Origin: Paracentrotus lividus
Taxonomy: Eukaryota; Echinodermata; Echinoidea; Camarodonta; Echinidae
DNA length: 64,000 nt
Direction of reading: 5' to 3'
Assembly (NCBI GenBank): GCA_940671915.1
Contig: CALNVZ010002974.1
Span: 16,177,459-16,241,458 of the forward strand
Each line of letters begins with the position of its first letter. Positions within the stretch are counted from its first letter, which is position 1. Made by a program: the position numbers and the translations under genes. The notes under the pieces were generated by a model. It searched no databases, had not been told where the DNA came from, and saw nothing but the letters and a program-made list of their open reading frames with translations. Below, in pieces: positions 49,921 to 61,188 of the stretch.

Positions 49921-50945
49921 TGTGGTATTTGGCACAAATACCATATGTATGGTATTGCTGTATGGTTTTTGGCACAAATACCATATGTATGGTATTTCTG
50001 TATGGTTTTTTGGCACAAATACCATATGTATGGTATTTCTGTATGTTTTTTTTGGCACAAATACCATATGTATGGTATTGCTGTATGTTTTTTTTGCACA
50101 AATACCATATGTATGGTATTGCTGCATGGTTTTCTGGCACAAATACCATATGTATGGTATTTCTGTATGGTTTTTGGCACAAATACCATATGTATGGTAT
50201 TTCTGTATGGTTTTTGGCGCAAATACCATATGTATGGTATTGCTGTATGGTTTTTTGGCACAAAAACCATATGTATGGTATTGCTGTATGGTTTTTGGCA
50301 CAAATACCATATGTATGGTTTCTTGGCACAAATATTGTATGGTATTTCTGTATGTTTTTTGGCACAAATACCATATGTATGGTATTGCTGTAAGGTTTTT
50401 TGGCACAAATACCATTTGTATTATATTGCTGTATGGTTTTTGGCACAAATACCATATGTATCGTTTCTTGGCACAAATACCATATGTATGGTATTGCTGT
50501 ATGGTTTTTTGGCACAAATACCATATGTATGGTATTGCTGTATGATTTTTGGCACAAATACCATATGTATGGTATTTCTGTATGGTTTTTGGCACAAATA
50601 CCATATGTATAGTATTGATGTATGTTTTTTTGGCACAAATACACCATGTATGGTATTGCTGTATGTTTTTTTTGCACAAATACCATTATGTATGGTATTT
50701 CTGTATGTTTTGGCACTAATACCATATGTGTATGGTATTGCTGTATGTTTTTTGGCACAAATACCTTATGTATGGTTTATTGATGTATGTTTTTTTTGCA
50801 CAAATGCCATATGTATGGTATTGCTGTATGTTTTCTTTTTGCACAAATACCATATGTATGGTATTGCTGTATTTTTTTTCTTTTTACACATATACCATAT
50901 GTATGGTATTGCTGTATGTTTTTTTGGCACAAATACCACATGTAT
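49921..50945. repeat. About 39-bp minisatellite, roughly 25 units
   Basis: Unit: GGCACAAATACCATATGTAT, then GGTATTGCTGTATGGTTTTT. The core ACCATATGTATGGT is a near-palindrome. The array is open in several frames on both strands (up to 443 codons), giving repetitive Tyr/Met/Cys-rich products; this follows from the lack of stop words in the unit and is not evidence of a gene. Confidence 0.93.
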
Positions 50946-51589
50946 TGGAGCCTCTGTTATAATCGCCCCGTGTTACAATTATTGTCCAGGTCTCCCCTAC
51001 CATCAGGGGCTGCGATTTCATGCGATGACGGTCAGGGGTGGGGGGAGAACGGAGACCCCGGAATGGGAATTATTATAGACTCGAACGGAATAAGGCTTCC
51101 TAAATATTTGCATACCCAAAATTCGAAATAGAATGATCTATTTCACATAATTTATTATGCAGAAACTAATGACAATTTTAAGAATATAAGGTTGGAACAA
51201 ATAAAACATATTCCACAAAATACGACCTGAAGACATAGTTAAATCGTTAAATCATTGTATTGTTTTGTTTTTTTTTGAGCTTGAAGCGCGAGCTAAAAAT
51301 TTTGCTCAATAATAACATTAATCATTGTATTCACTAGCTGATAATCACTACTAGAAAATACAATTCCGAAGAGCGAGTGAAAATCTCATTAATCAACGTT
51401 TTACAATACATATATATACAGTGTGTCCCACAATAAATGCTAATGGCACTTTAGATGGGTATAATATTAAAATTACAAATATATATTGTTTATAACTCTA
51501 CACCCGTAAACTACCATTCGTTTTCTACAACTGGATGAAATTTTATGTGATATGGTCCAAGAATCCCAAAGATATGAGCATTTTGTCAT

Positions 51590-52155
51590 TACACATCGGG
51601 AAACCTCTCCATCCAAGTTTGTATTGAGTAGTACCGGATGTGTCGAATAAAAGAAATCCAAGTTTGATCATTAATACTTTGAAAAATATTTCAGGAGTAT
51701 TTATGAAATTTATATCACTGTAAATTGCAACTCATTACCATTCTAATGATATTGTCTCTCAGCTCACCAATACCACGCATCGCTGAACCCCATTGTTTTG
51801 AAAAAGTCTTACAAAATTGTGAGTGTTCACTTTCGTGCTCCTTGAGATGTTTTATTCAAAAGACTAAGAAAAAAACCCAACTTTGATCATTAACATGATT
51901 AATGAGCGTGAAAGTGAAGTACTCACAATTTGCAAGACTTTTTCAGAACAATGAGTTTCAGCGATGCGTAATATTGGTGAGCTGAGAGACATATCATTAG
52001 AATGGTAATGAGTTGCACTTTACAGTGATATAAATTTCATAAATACTCCTGAAATATTTTTCAAAGTATTAATGATCAAACTTGGGTTTCTTTTATTCGA
52101 CACATCCGGTGCTTCTCAATACAAACTTGGAGGGAGAGATTTCCTGATGTGAGAT
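51590..52155. repeat. Hairpin inside the minisatellite element (arms about 51590-51865 and 51880-52155)
   Basis: CCAAGTTTGTATTGAG, TTTCAGGAGTATTTATGAAA, CATTACCATTCTAATGATAT and TTTTGAAAAAGTCTT on the left all recur as inverses on the right. To its left, 51419-51440 reads ACAGTGTGTCCCAC, a mariner-like end motif without an obvious partner. Confidence 0.8.
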
Positions 52156-52290
52156 GAAAAAATGCTTGACCTGAAATTGGTTCATTTTACGCACACTGTG
52201 CCTCTTCGTCTATTATATGTACATATATTTTTGTTAAGCTTTAAAAATCGAGGGTAGACGATCCCCCAGAAAACAAAAATCGATGGGGGT

Positions 52291-52322
<32 letters not shown>

Positions 52323-53029
52323 TCGTCCCCCCGTCCACCCGGGACGCCGCCAATACCTACCGTTGTGTAGTATTGTCACAGGATATTTTTTCTAAGGGAT
52401 AGTTTCTTACAGGAATTGACTAAGTGGTGTTTGACCAAGTCGACTTGATTAGACGAAATGGGAATTAATTAGACCGAATGGTAATTTGACGAACTGATTG
52501 AAGACAAACATCAAACAGGGATGAAACCAACGGGCATTAGTCAAAGTGGATTTATGGCAGTTTACTACTGAAGTTTGGTAGTCGTATGGTATTCCTGTGG
52601 TACTTCGTGTGGTACTATGGTAATTAGCTCATTTGCATACAATGTTTTTGTATGCACAAATCAGTATTTTGTGAAGCTTACCTCATTAACTAGTAATTGC
52701 CTGCATATTAATATTTTTTATTTTAGGGAAATATATTTCTTAAACACAAAGTAACATCAAGAGCGATAGTTTTGACATTTGCATTATTATCAAGAGATAT
52801 AGAAAATAACTAACTGTGACCCAAAATATATTTGCTAAATAGTGGTATATATACCAGAGTATGGGATCCTTGGGTGTCTAGCGGCAGTCCTGTGGTAACG
52901 GCGTGTGGTATCCCTGAATTAACGGCGTGTGGTGTTCCGATCGTAACGGTATGTCATAATCCTGGTAACTGTGTGCGGTATTGATGTGTGGAACTAGTTT
53001 GGGATAATGCTATTAGGTATTTTTACTGT

Positions 53030-54060
53030 ATGGTACTCCTGTATGGTATTTTTTGTGGTACTTGTGCTAAAATACCATAGGAAATCCTGTGGTATTTGTG
53101 CCGAAATACCATAGGAAACCCTATGGTATTTTGGCTGTATGGTATTTTATGTGGTATTTGTGCCAAAAAACCATAGGAAATCCTATGGTATTTTGGCTGT
53201 ATGGTACTTCTGTATGGTATTTTGTGGTATTTGTGCAAAAAAACCATAGGAAATCCTATGGTATTTTGGCTGTATGGTACTTCTGTATGGCATTTTGTGT
53301 GGTATTTGTGCCAAAAAACCATAGAAAAATCCTATGGTGATTTGGGCTGGTATTGGTATCTGTACTGGTATTAGATATTGTGGGTAGCTGGTGTGCAATA
53401 GAAGTACAGCCGATAGGTAGAGATTTGCCTGGAGTGGTAGGTGATTGGTGCATGTAGTGGTATGTCTTGTAGTGTTGTAGTGGTCATGAGGTGTAATGTG
53501 TGTGGAGTGCGCCAGAAAAAAAATAAACCATAGGAAATCCTATAGGTATTTTGTGGGTCTTTCGTATGGTATTTTTTGTGCAAAAACCATAGGAATCCTA
53601 TGGTATTTTGGCTGTACGTATGGCAAATTTGTTGTGGTATTTGTGCCAAAAACCATAGGAAAATCCTATGGTATTTTGGCTGTATGCAGTACTTCTGTAT
53701 GGTATTTTGTGTGGTATTTGTGCCAAAAAACCATTAGGAAATCCTATGGTATTTTGGCTGTATGGTACTTCTGTATTGTTTCTGTGTGGTATTTGTGCAA
53801 AAAACCATAGGAAATCCATTATGGTATTGTAGTTTGTGTTGATTTGTGTAGAGTATTTGTGCCAAAAACCATAGGGAATCCTATGGTGATTTGGCTGTAT
53901 TGTATTTTGTGTGGTATTTGTGCCAAAAACACATAGGAATCTATGATGACTATGATTGTTGGGCTGTATGGTACTTCTGTATGGTATTTTGTGTGGATTT
54001 GTGCCAAAAAACCATAGGAAAAATCCTGTGGTGTTTTCGTATGGTACCGTTGCGTGGTAC
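53030..54060. repeat. Longer palindromic minisatellite, right arm
   Basis: Units of about 75-110 bases: GGTATTTGTGCCAAAAAACC, ATAGGAAATCCTATGGTATT, TTGGCTGTATGGTACTTCTG. ACCATAGGA..TCCTATGGT is a perfect inverted repeat in each unit. GGTATTTGTGCC is the inverse of the left-arm GGCACAAATACC. A non-repeat stretch interrupts the array at about 53340-53515. Confidence 0.88.
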
Positions 54061-55831
54061 CACACGACATTTTTGTAAGGGGATTATCCAACAATATACT
54101 AGTACTCATATGCATATGTTATGTGTGGTTATATCTGTAGACATTACATCATGATGGCCCCCTTTAATAAATCAGATAAAGCATCTCTTCTCGTTTCGCG
54201 TTGCCTTAATTCTGTACTATATGTCCATTTTATGTCACTAATTTGAGAAAATTTCAGCTCGCGCTTCGCGCTCGCATAATGAATTTGAACATGTATGTAT
54301 TAGTAATACTCACATGCATGCATGTGTGTATTATCCATTAGCCATTACATCATCATGGTCCCTTTAACAAACAGTTAAAGCCCCTTCCTCGTTTTGCGCT
54401 CGAAATTATGCTACACTGCCCCATTTTATGTCATTATTAATGAGAAATTTTTCAGATCGCGCTTCGCGCTCGCATTATCAATACCTTTTTTCATATTTAT
54501 ATGCATGTGTGTATACAAGCATTACCCCACCCCCATTCAAATGGACACTGCGATCATATACCATCGTATGTGTCACATTGAGGAAAAGAGGAAATATCGA
54601 CGACGATGCATCCCCCCCCCCCAATCGCCAAAACAATCGACACCGTTGGATAGGTATATTCTTTATGAGCATAGCATAGAAACACTTAAAATGTTCTATT
54701 TTTAGATTTATAATATAAAAAATTTTGCTTCGCAATTATAATGGAATAAAAATAGCTTGTTCGTGAAAAAAATGTAAATAGACAGTTAACAATTTAACGT
54801 CTTTGGGCCTATAATCCCCCCCCGGCGCTTAGCTCTTCAAGCACTGAGCTGATCGAAGGAATGTAGATGAAAAAATTCCGCCCGCCCCCCCCCCCATTGG
54901 AGAATGCAGATCCGCCCCTGCATTCATGTGGACACACGAAAAGATTGTCCCGCCGTTTCCTCTTCAATTTCTTCGTCTTCTGTAATAATCTTCAAAGGCT
55001 CATGCAGCCTATTTCGAAGATAAAAAAATTTACTGCGTGCACGTTAATAGGGAGCCGTGCGGGTATCGTCTAAGTGGTTTCGCAGGAGATTCTTGTAACT
55101 GTCAAGCGATATACTGCATTGACAACTTGGTTTGGGCAGCGTGGTTTGGGAGCTTATTCCATTCAGGGATAGATCGTTTGTAAAGGCAATCTTGTCTATG
55201 TTGCGTTGCCTCTTGGGCGGTTCTAATCAACAAAAAAGAGATTTTATTAATATGTTTCTTTTTTGTTTCTTTTTTCATTAATTGATTAAAATTATTAATT
55301 CATTAATTTGTTTTGGTATTTATTTACTTATTTTATTTATTTATTTTTTATTTTTATATAATCATTTTTTTTTAATTTGGGGGGGGGGGTGGGGTGATGG
55401 TTTGACATAATGTACGTTCATCAGTAGAATGGGAAAATGGTTCCAATAGAAGATTTTCTACTGATTGTAACTTTAGTTAATGTCTATAAGGGTTCGAATA
55501 TTTGACATGTTTGGAAGATTATAAAATGAAAAAGAAAGTCTCAAGATGAATATTTGTATATTTGCTTTTTATTTGACACTTCCAGAATTGAAAATGCAAT
55601 GAATGCAGCATAATGAATACAAATAAATTTCCGTTTCATAAAACAGATATAGTGAAAAGCAAGGTAATAACATTTACACAAAATATAAATGAGTATTAAT
55701 GATTTGTTATACATTGTAGTTAATGATATCAATCCCCTTACTTTGTATTATTCACAAAGTATGATCTGTCTAACACTTATGCGAGTCGTGATCCAATAAC
55801 TACAAATCGTAACTATTTTTTATTGTCAAGC

Positions 55832-55877
55832 CAGAAGCGGATCTAGAGGGGGGTTGGGGGTTGGCAACCCCCCACCC

Positions 55878-55919
<42 letters not shown>

Positions 55920-56141
55920 CATGGGGTTAATTGGTAATGACCTCTATACCAAAAATAGTGGTGTTTTAGATGCAAGAAACCGCCATTTTCACACAAGATT
56001 TTCAAAAGTTTTCCTACGTGTGGTGAGGGGGACACCCCCTCCCACCTAGCCCCCCTCGCTCGCTCCGCTGGCTTGGACTCGGTCGCTACGCTCCCTCGCA
56101 TACCACCCAACCCCCCTTTATAAAAAGCTGGATCCGCCCTG
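55832..56141. mobile_element. 310-bp TIR element, CAG..GCGGATC family
   Basis: Ends CAGAAGCGGATCTAG and CTGGATCCGCCCTG are inverted, with CAAGC on both flanks (55827-55831, 56142-56146), a likely 5-bp duplication. Inside is a run of about 39 A and a CTCGCTCGCTCCGCTGGC patch. Relative of 47505-54920 and 62976-63275. Confidence 0.72.
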
Positions 56142-56378
56142 CAAGCACACGCTACCATCAACAACCGAGAAGATCACTGCTTATTATATTCTGATCTCCG
56201 TTGTACTTAAATATTTTTACTTCATTATCTTGTTCAGCCCAAACATTGCAGTTTTGCCAAATATTATACCACGCATTTTATCCCAAACAATTTCTCTCTA
56301 CTTTCGATTTAAGAAAAACAAAACTATTTCCCCGGCTTTACGTTTTCTATAATCAGAGGACAATTATATATATATATA

Positions 56379-57361
56379 CAGTGGTGGCCAAAATTATTAG
56401 AACACCTGAACCTACACAAAGTCTATGGAATGATCAATGCTCTAGTTCATTTGCCGAAATCAGATTAAAGATATCTTTTGTGTGCCATGAGCTTTCATGA
56501 CTTTTTAGCATAGAGTCTTACGTATTATGTTGATACCAAATCGTTTCGACCATCTGGTAATGCGCAGCATCAAAATTAGTTGCGCTATGCGCTTTTGGTT
56601 TCCCCATAGACTTGTGTATTAAACATGTAGTCCAAATGCAAAAAAGTAAAAGGCCAATTACATATGCCGATTGCTCAAAAAGTATTTAAGGTAGAAGTAT
56701 GAAACTTAGCAGGCTTATGTATTCTAATATACCTCAAATACATTCTAAGTTTCAGCAAATTTGGTCAAATGGGGAGGGTGGATTCGCCCCCACCCTGGGT
56801 GGTGAGATGACCAAAATAACCATGCCCATTGAAGGTTAAGACTATTTTTTAAATTTAATGAAGACATTCCTTGTAAATATATATTTTTAAAAAGAAATTT
56901 CATGAGCAATTCAAACATGTTAAATATTAAGGGTCATTGGAACAATGGACTTAAATAGGGGCACTGAATTGAAAATTTGGAGCCCTTCAAACATAATTTT
57001 AAAATCCCCAAATAAGATGTAACTACTTCACCCTGTGTTGTTATGACTGCCATTTTTGACATCCTCAGGAAATTCAGAATATATGTACTTTTGTAGGTAG
57101 AGACTTAAAATGTTTAACGTTATGACACTTTGATCCTGAAAGGGGCAAGATTTTTAAATTTTTCAATTGGTGGTGTAATATAAAAAAGGGCAACTTGGGG
57201 GCGAGTTCCCAACGCATGGCTTTGTTATTTAGTTTTTAAAGCATAATGATGATATTCGGAGACATTCCAACCGTTTTATAGGTATTTAAATGGTCAACTG
57301 AATGAAAATTATTAAAATCATTTAAATATGCTTGGTGTTCTAATAATTTTGGCCACCACTG
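56379..57361. mobile_element. 983-bp Tc1/mariner-type non-autonomous element
   Basis: Perfect 28-bp inverted ends starting CAGTGGTGGCCAAAATTATT, flanked by TA within TATATA on both sides. The interior (about 56580-57230) has no transposase frame and shares blocks with the element at 8759-10200, such as an ACATCCTCAGGAAATTCAG-like and a CCCAACGCATGG stretch. It sits directly against the truncated 3' end of an RTE LINE. Confidence 0.88.
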
Positions 57362-57364
57362 TAT

Positions 57365-57955
57365 ATATATTTTTTTTAATGTTGAGCCTCAGTCCAGCAT
57401 TTCTAATTTGTTCGTTTACTTTTGCGATCAGAATACGCAATTCTGCCTCATTCTCTGCAAGTATGATTGTGTCGTCAGCATAATATCGTAGTTTACTGAT
57501 GTTTCTGCCTGTGTATACTTTAAATCCGATGCTCATTTCTTCTAGCCCAGCCATTCTCATAATGTACTTCCCATATAGATCGAAGAGATACGGGACAGAA
57601 TGCATCACTGCCTCACTTCTTTCATTCTTTCGATCTGTTTGGCAAAAACCTCTGTTGCCTTTTGGTTTCTGTACATAGACTTTTCACGAAAGGACAAGAT
57701 TAAAAAGGCACTAAGTAAATTAGAATTTGTTAAACATTCCAGGGTGTGTGTTGACCAACGCAGTCAAATGCCTTGCTGTAAATCTACACTATAAAGCACA
57801 AATGCAGGTCCTTATGATACTCTTTTACTTTCTCCATGGTCCATCTCAAGTCGGCAATCTGATCTCTTGTTCCCCTGCTATTTTGAAAACCAGCCTGTTC
57901 TTGTGGGAGTTCTCTTTAAATGAATGAATCTGTTTTTCTCTGTATGATTTTTAAT
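57365..57955 (-). pseudogene. RTE (BovB-like) non-LTR retrotransposon reverse transcriptase fragment, broken
   Basis: Minus-strand translation gives LPQEQAGFQNSRGTRDQI, LRWTMEKVKEYHKDLHLCFI, a stop inside the FIDYSKAFD motif (IV*IYSKAFDC), then after a frame change and probable deletion YGKYIMRMAGLEE, GRNISKLRYYADDTIILAEN and AGLRLNIKK. YADD is the catalytic motif of reverse transcriptase; the extra Tyr before it is unusual. The order and wording match the RTE/BovB clade. Stops at about 57790 and 57600 and the loss of the fragment's 3' side at the mariner element show it is dead. A genomic LINE relic, not a host gene. Confidence 0.85.
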
Positions 57956-59590
57956 AACATTTTACTGACATGAATGGTGTGTTAGACGAGGGACGTTTAA
58001 TACAAAATTCAAATTTGCAACTTCAAAATTGTTTTTTCATAACGTATCAAGTCTGTAACGAATCGATCATAACGTAATAGAAGATTCAATATGATCTCTT
58101 GACCTACATTTTTGAAGATAATAAAAATAGGAGCAACTCGAAGATCATTAAATTGTATCTCGAACTAGATAGTAAAAAAAACATAAATCAATAATAAAAA
58201 AAACACACACACACACACGCGCGCATGCACATAATTTCAGTTATTCCAGATAATATAAATAGAGTATCAAAAGTTCAAATAAAGCCGCTTTGTCCAAGAT
58301 ATAGGCCATTATTTTAAAAAAGTAGTATAAAAACATTTATATTCCAATACATGTATACCGAGCTAATGAATACATTTTGCATTTAGGCATCTATCAATAA
58401 TACATATTTTACACCTTAAGGATGTAGAATATTAATCAGATTTTCCAAAAAGATGTTCACGCCTATATCCGCCTCCCTTTCTCACCTTTTGTACCAAAAC
58501 TGAAGCTATCTTTCATTATCATGTTAAGCAGGGATCTGATGACACTTGCCATATTTAATTTTCGTTTGTAATTTATGCTAGTCCAAGATAGCCTTTGTAT
58601 TCGTCTGAAAATCCCTGTTTCTGCAGCTTGTACTGTACTGTCGATGGATTTTAAAAATTCAATTATTATACATGATAAGATGATAATTTATCTTCTTTGT
58701 GTGGGTAATTGATGAATACACAAAATAATGGACCAACTTGACATTGTATATAAACAAGTGATTGTAATGTTCCACTGGAGTTCTATACAACAAATAAATG
58801 AACATTTTATATATACAGAAAAATTAGGAAATTTTAAGAATACACTTTTATATATTTTAGGTAATGTACACGTTACGTAATATAGACTTACATATTCAGC
58901 TGCAGGCAAAGAAATATACAATTTATTTGAATACATGCATTATAGCAAGACCAATCCCGTATACATATAAATAGTAAGTCAGATGCGATCAAGTGCATCT
59001 CCTTTAAGAGAGTATTTAATCATGCACTATCATAAAACCATTATGAAAACCATTTCAAACAATTACTTCCATGCATGTATTTACATAAACGTAAAGAATT
59101 TTTACGTAGGCGAATTTTTCAAATTCATCAGTGTTCATATTAATTCAATTTTAGCCACCCCAGTGAAGCCGTAATGTACCATAGAGTCTTTGTAGTCCAG
59201 ATAATATATACCCAGACTGTCGATCCCCAAGGTGCAGAGTTCAAGTCTAAAAATGCCACACAGTACTCCAATCGGGTGAAGTAAGGAGGTAATGAATAAG
59301 CTTGCGATGACAACTGTCAATGACTGTGTTCAGATCCAAAGCCTGCAAAATAATATCGTTGATAGCTGTCTTAGTTGCACTCCAAACAAAAGATTTGAAA
59401 AGGGCTTTTCATCTGGGCAATAGCAAAACGTAAAATGCCCATCTTCCACATCGTATAGGGATACTTCAGAAACAAATATCTGGTTCATAGACTCTAATAG
59501 ACTCTTAGTTGAAGAGTTTAAAATGGGTGCTGCTTGAAAGGTACTTTTGATAAATTCGAAAACGAAAAAGGTTTTATTGAATTTGCTCAT
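57956..59590. other. Region downstream of the second LRR gene
   Basis: Minus-strand 3'UTR of the 59591-61129 gene is expected at the right end. An 86-codon frame (59330-59590) begins with an ATG that directly follows the LRR stop codon; I treat it as UTR chance. A CA/CG dinucleotide run is at 58203-58225. Nothing else recognised. Confidence 0.45.
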
Positions 59591-61129
59591 TCAAGTATTT
59601 TCTTTGATCTGAGCGTAGTAAGATGAATCTTGTTCATTGTTGATTTTCTCAATTGATCTGCAACATTTCCGATGCCCCTTCTTGATCACTTTGAACCAGA
59701 TAATGGCGAGGATACATCCGACCACAACGGTTATCACCATGAGAGCAATAAGAACGTTAAAGAGAATTTTCTGCGACATTGTCGCTTCCTCAGGTTTTAT
59801 CATCTCTGTTGTTTTACCATCAACAAGCATGGCAGATTTTTTGGTGTGTCCGATCCTTTGACGAACTGCAGCAGATGCTGGGGTCGATTTCGGACATGGG
59901 GTGGCTGTTAAAACTGTTTCAGTTATGTTGACCTCGGTTCCGTTTGGCAATATGCAAGTAGCCATGTCACCAAACATACCAACAGGCGAATAGCGGAAGG
60001 TAGAAAGATGGCAACTGCAGTCCAGAGGATTCATTGCCAGTGAAAGCTTTTGGAGAGCCTGGATACTGCTTGAGCTGATGTTATGAATGTATCGTAGTTG
60101 ATTACCATGAAGGTGAAGCTCCTTCAGAGAAGTCTCTACAGGAAGGAAAGCGTGGAGCCCTATGGAGGTGATCTTGTTGTTGGAAAGGATGAGAAGCCGT
60201 AAGCTCTGGAGATCTGCGAAGGTTCGGGGATGGATCGTATGGATTTCATTGTAATCAAGATTTAGTTTTTCTACATCAGGCAGCGTGGCAAAATCCCGCT
60301 CCTCTAAGGTTTTAATCCGATTCCTTGAGAGAACGAACTCAATCAGAGTGTGGATGTGGCGAAACGATCCCACTGGTAGCGATTCCAGTGCTGCATTTTC
60401 CATCTCTAGCTTCTCTAAGGAAATCAAACCTTCGAATGCTGACAAGTTTGTGATCTGACGAATTGGATTGTTGCTCAATTTTAGGCGTTTCAGCTGCTTC
60501 AACCTCAAGAAACATCGCTCTGGTAGGACAGAGATGTTATTCCCAGACAGGTATAAATCGGTGAGGACATTCTGCGGATGAAGCACATCACACGGTGGTG
60601 AAATGAACGCATTTCCGGACAGATCCAACGTCTTTAAGAGTGGCGTTTCTCTAAGGGCCTCGGTCTCGATTTCTCTGATGTTTGAATCGCCGATGAGCAT
60701 ATGCATCAGATTGGTCAACCCTACAAACTTGCTTCGCGATAGATTCCCAAAGTTATTTCCTCCCCAGGACAGAAACTGGAGCTCCTCGCATCCTTCAAAA
60801 GCCCCATCCTCAACATCTGACATCTTGTTTCCGGTCAAGAACAAGTACTTCAGGTTTTCAAACTCTGACAGTCTTCCAGACTTCAAAATGTTGATATCGT
60901 TCAATCGGACGTCAAGAGTTTTGACCTCTCGGCACTGGAGAGGAAGATCACTGAGCATGCGCTCTCCACAGTAGGCGTGCATTGCCCATGCGCTGAACTC
61001 ACACAGCTCATCACAGAGGAGCACATCCGGTGTGTCAATATGTTGGCTCTGTTGGGTCTTGACGAGCTGAAAGCACCAGCATCCAAAGGCCACAGTGAAG
61101 AACTTATTTCTCGTTCTTATGCTCCACAT
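59591..61129 (-). CDS. LRR transmembrane receptor with short ITIM-like tail (512 aa)
   Basis: Single coding exon; start at ATG 61129 (MWSIRTRNKF), the same position as in its paralogue at 42645-44831. A 5'UTR acceptor TTTGCAG precedes 61188. Order: signal peptide about 1-25; LRRNT cap (C39, C43, C54, C66); about twelve LRRs 68-368; LRRCT cap (C371, C373, C392, C412); stalk 413-453; transmembrane 455-479; tail of about 33 residues starting KKGHRKCCR and ending SSYYAQIKENT. The two proteins align end to end through the ectodomain (HLHGN.L..I.NISSS; NPL.C.CHL) but have unrelated tails. S503-x-Y505-x-x-I508 fits the ITIM consensus. Probable surface receptor, possibly inhibitory; ligand unknown. 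Confidence 0.92.
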   Translation of the reverse strand: MWSIRTRNKFFTVAFGCWCFQLVKTQQSQHIDTPDVLLCDELCEFSAWAMHAYCGERMLSDLPLQCREVKTLDVRLNDINILKSGRLSEFENLKYLFLTGNKMSDVEDGAFEGCEELQFLSWGGNNFGNLSRSKFVGLTNLMHMLIGDSNIREIETEALRETPLLKTLDLSGNAFISPPCDVLHPQNVLTDLYLSGNNISVLPERCFLRLKQLKRLKLSNNPIRQITNLSAFEGLISLEKLEMENAALESLPVGSFRHIHTLIEFVLSRNRIKTLEERDFATLPDVEKLNLDYNEIHTIHPRTFADLQSLRLLILSNNKITSIGLHAFLPVETSLKELHLHGNQLRYIHNISSSSIQALQKLSLAMNPLDCSCHLSTFRYSPVGMFGDMATCILPNGTEVNITETVLTATPCPKSTPASAAVRQRIGHTKKSAMLVDGKTTEMIKPEEATMSQKILFNVLIALMVITVVVGCILAIIWFKVIKKGHRKCCRSIEKINNEQDSSYYAQIKENT

Positions 61130-61188
61130 GGTTGATGTCACTCATACGTTCAGGTGAATTATTGTTTGATGTAGTAGAAAATTATGAC

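Larger units (their letters stand above)
49736..54081. mobile_element. 4.35-kb TIR element built from palindromic minisatellites
   Basis: Ends CCCTTACAAAAATGTC and GACATTTTTGTAAGGG are perfect inverses, and the match continues into TGTGGTA. The left arm holds about 25 units of roughly 39 bases (49921-50945). The right arm holds about ten longer units on the opposite strand (53030-54060). Both arms are made from GGTATT/AATACC words, so the whole element can fold back. The centre holds a hairpin (51590-52155) and a long G tract (52287-52317). No transposase frame. It lies inside the CTCGCGCTTCGCG repeat array, so it is younger. Target duplication not resolved. Confidence 0.75.
47505..54920. mobile_element. 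7.4-kb composite TIR element (about 3 kb without nested insertions)
   Basis: Left end CAGGCGCGGATCCAGGATTT and right end (inverse) CAGGGGCGGATCTGCATTCT, both followed by TCCA and a long G run, mark one element. Body: tandem units of about 200 bases, each with a cATGATGg..CCTTT part and the palindromic word CTCGCGCTTCGCGCTCGCAT (48666, 48800, 48911, 49319, 49500, 49703, 54255, 54452). It is split by a hAT-like MITE (48417-48549) and a 4.35-kb element (49736-54081). No coding capacity. Related ends occur at 55832-56141 and 62976-63275. Confidence 0.65.

Noticed and set aside
49747..51078. 443-codon open frame (and overlapping long frames on both strands)
   Set aside because: It is the 39-bp minisatellite read through; the unit lacks stop words in several frames on both strands, and the product is a monotonous Tyr/Met/Cys repeat.
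53030..54060. CRISPR-like array
   Set aside because: Repeats are long, variable and palindromic without unique spacers, in a eukaryotic transposon.
59330..59590. 86-codon frame starting at the base after the LRR receptor stop codon
   Set aside because: The ATG directly following TGA is striking, but the product has no recognised domain, no splice signal and no paralogue below the other LRR gene. Best seen as 3'UTR.
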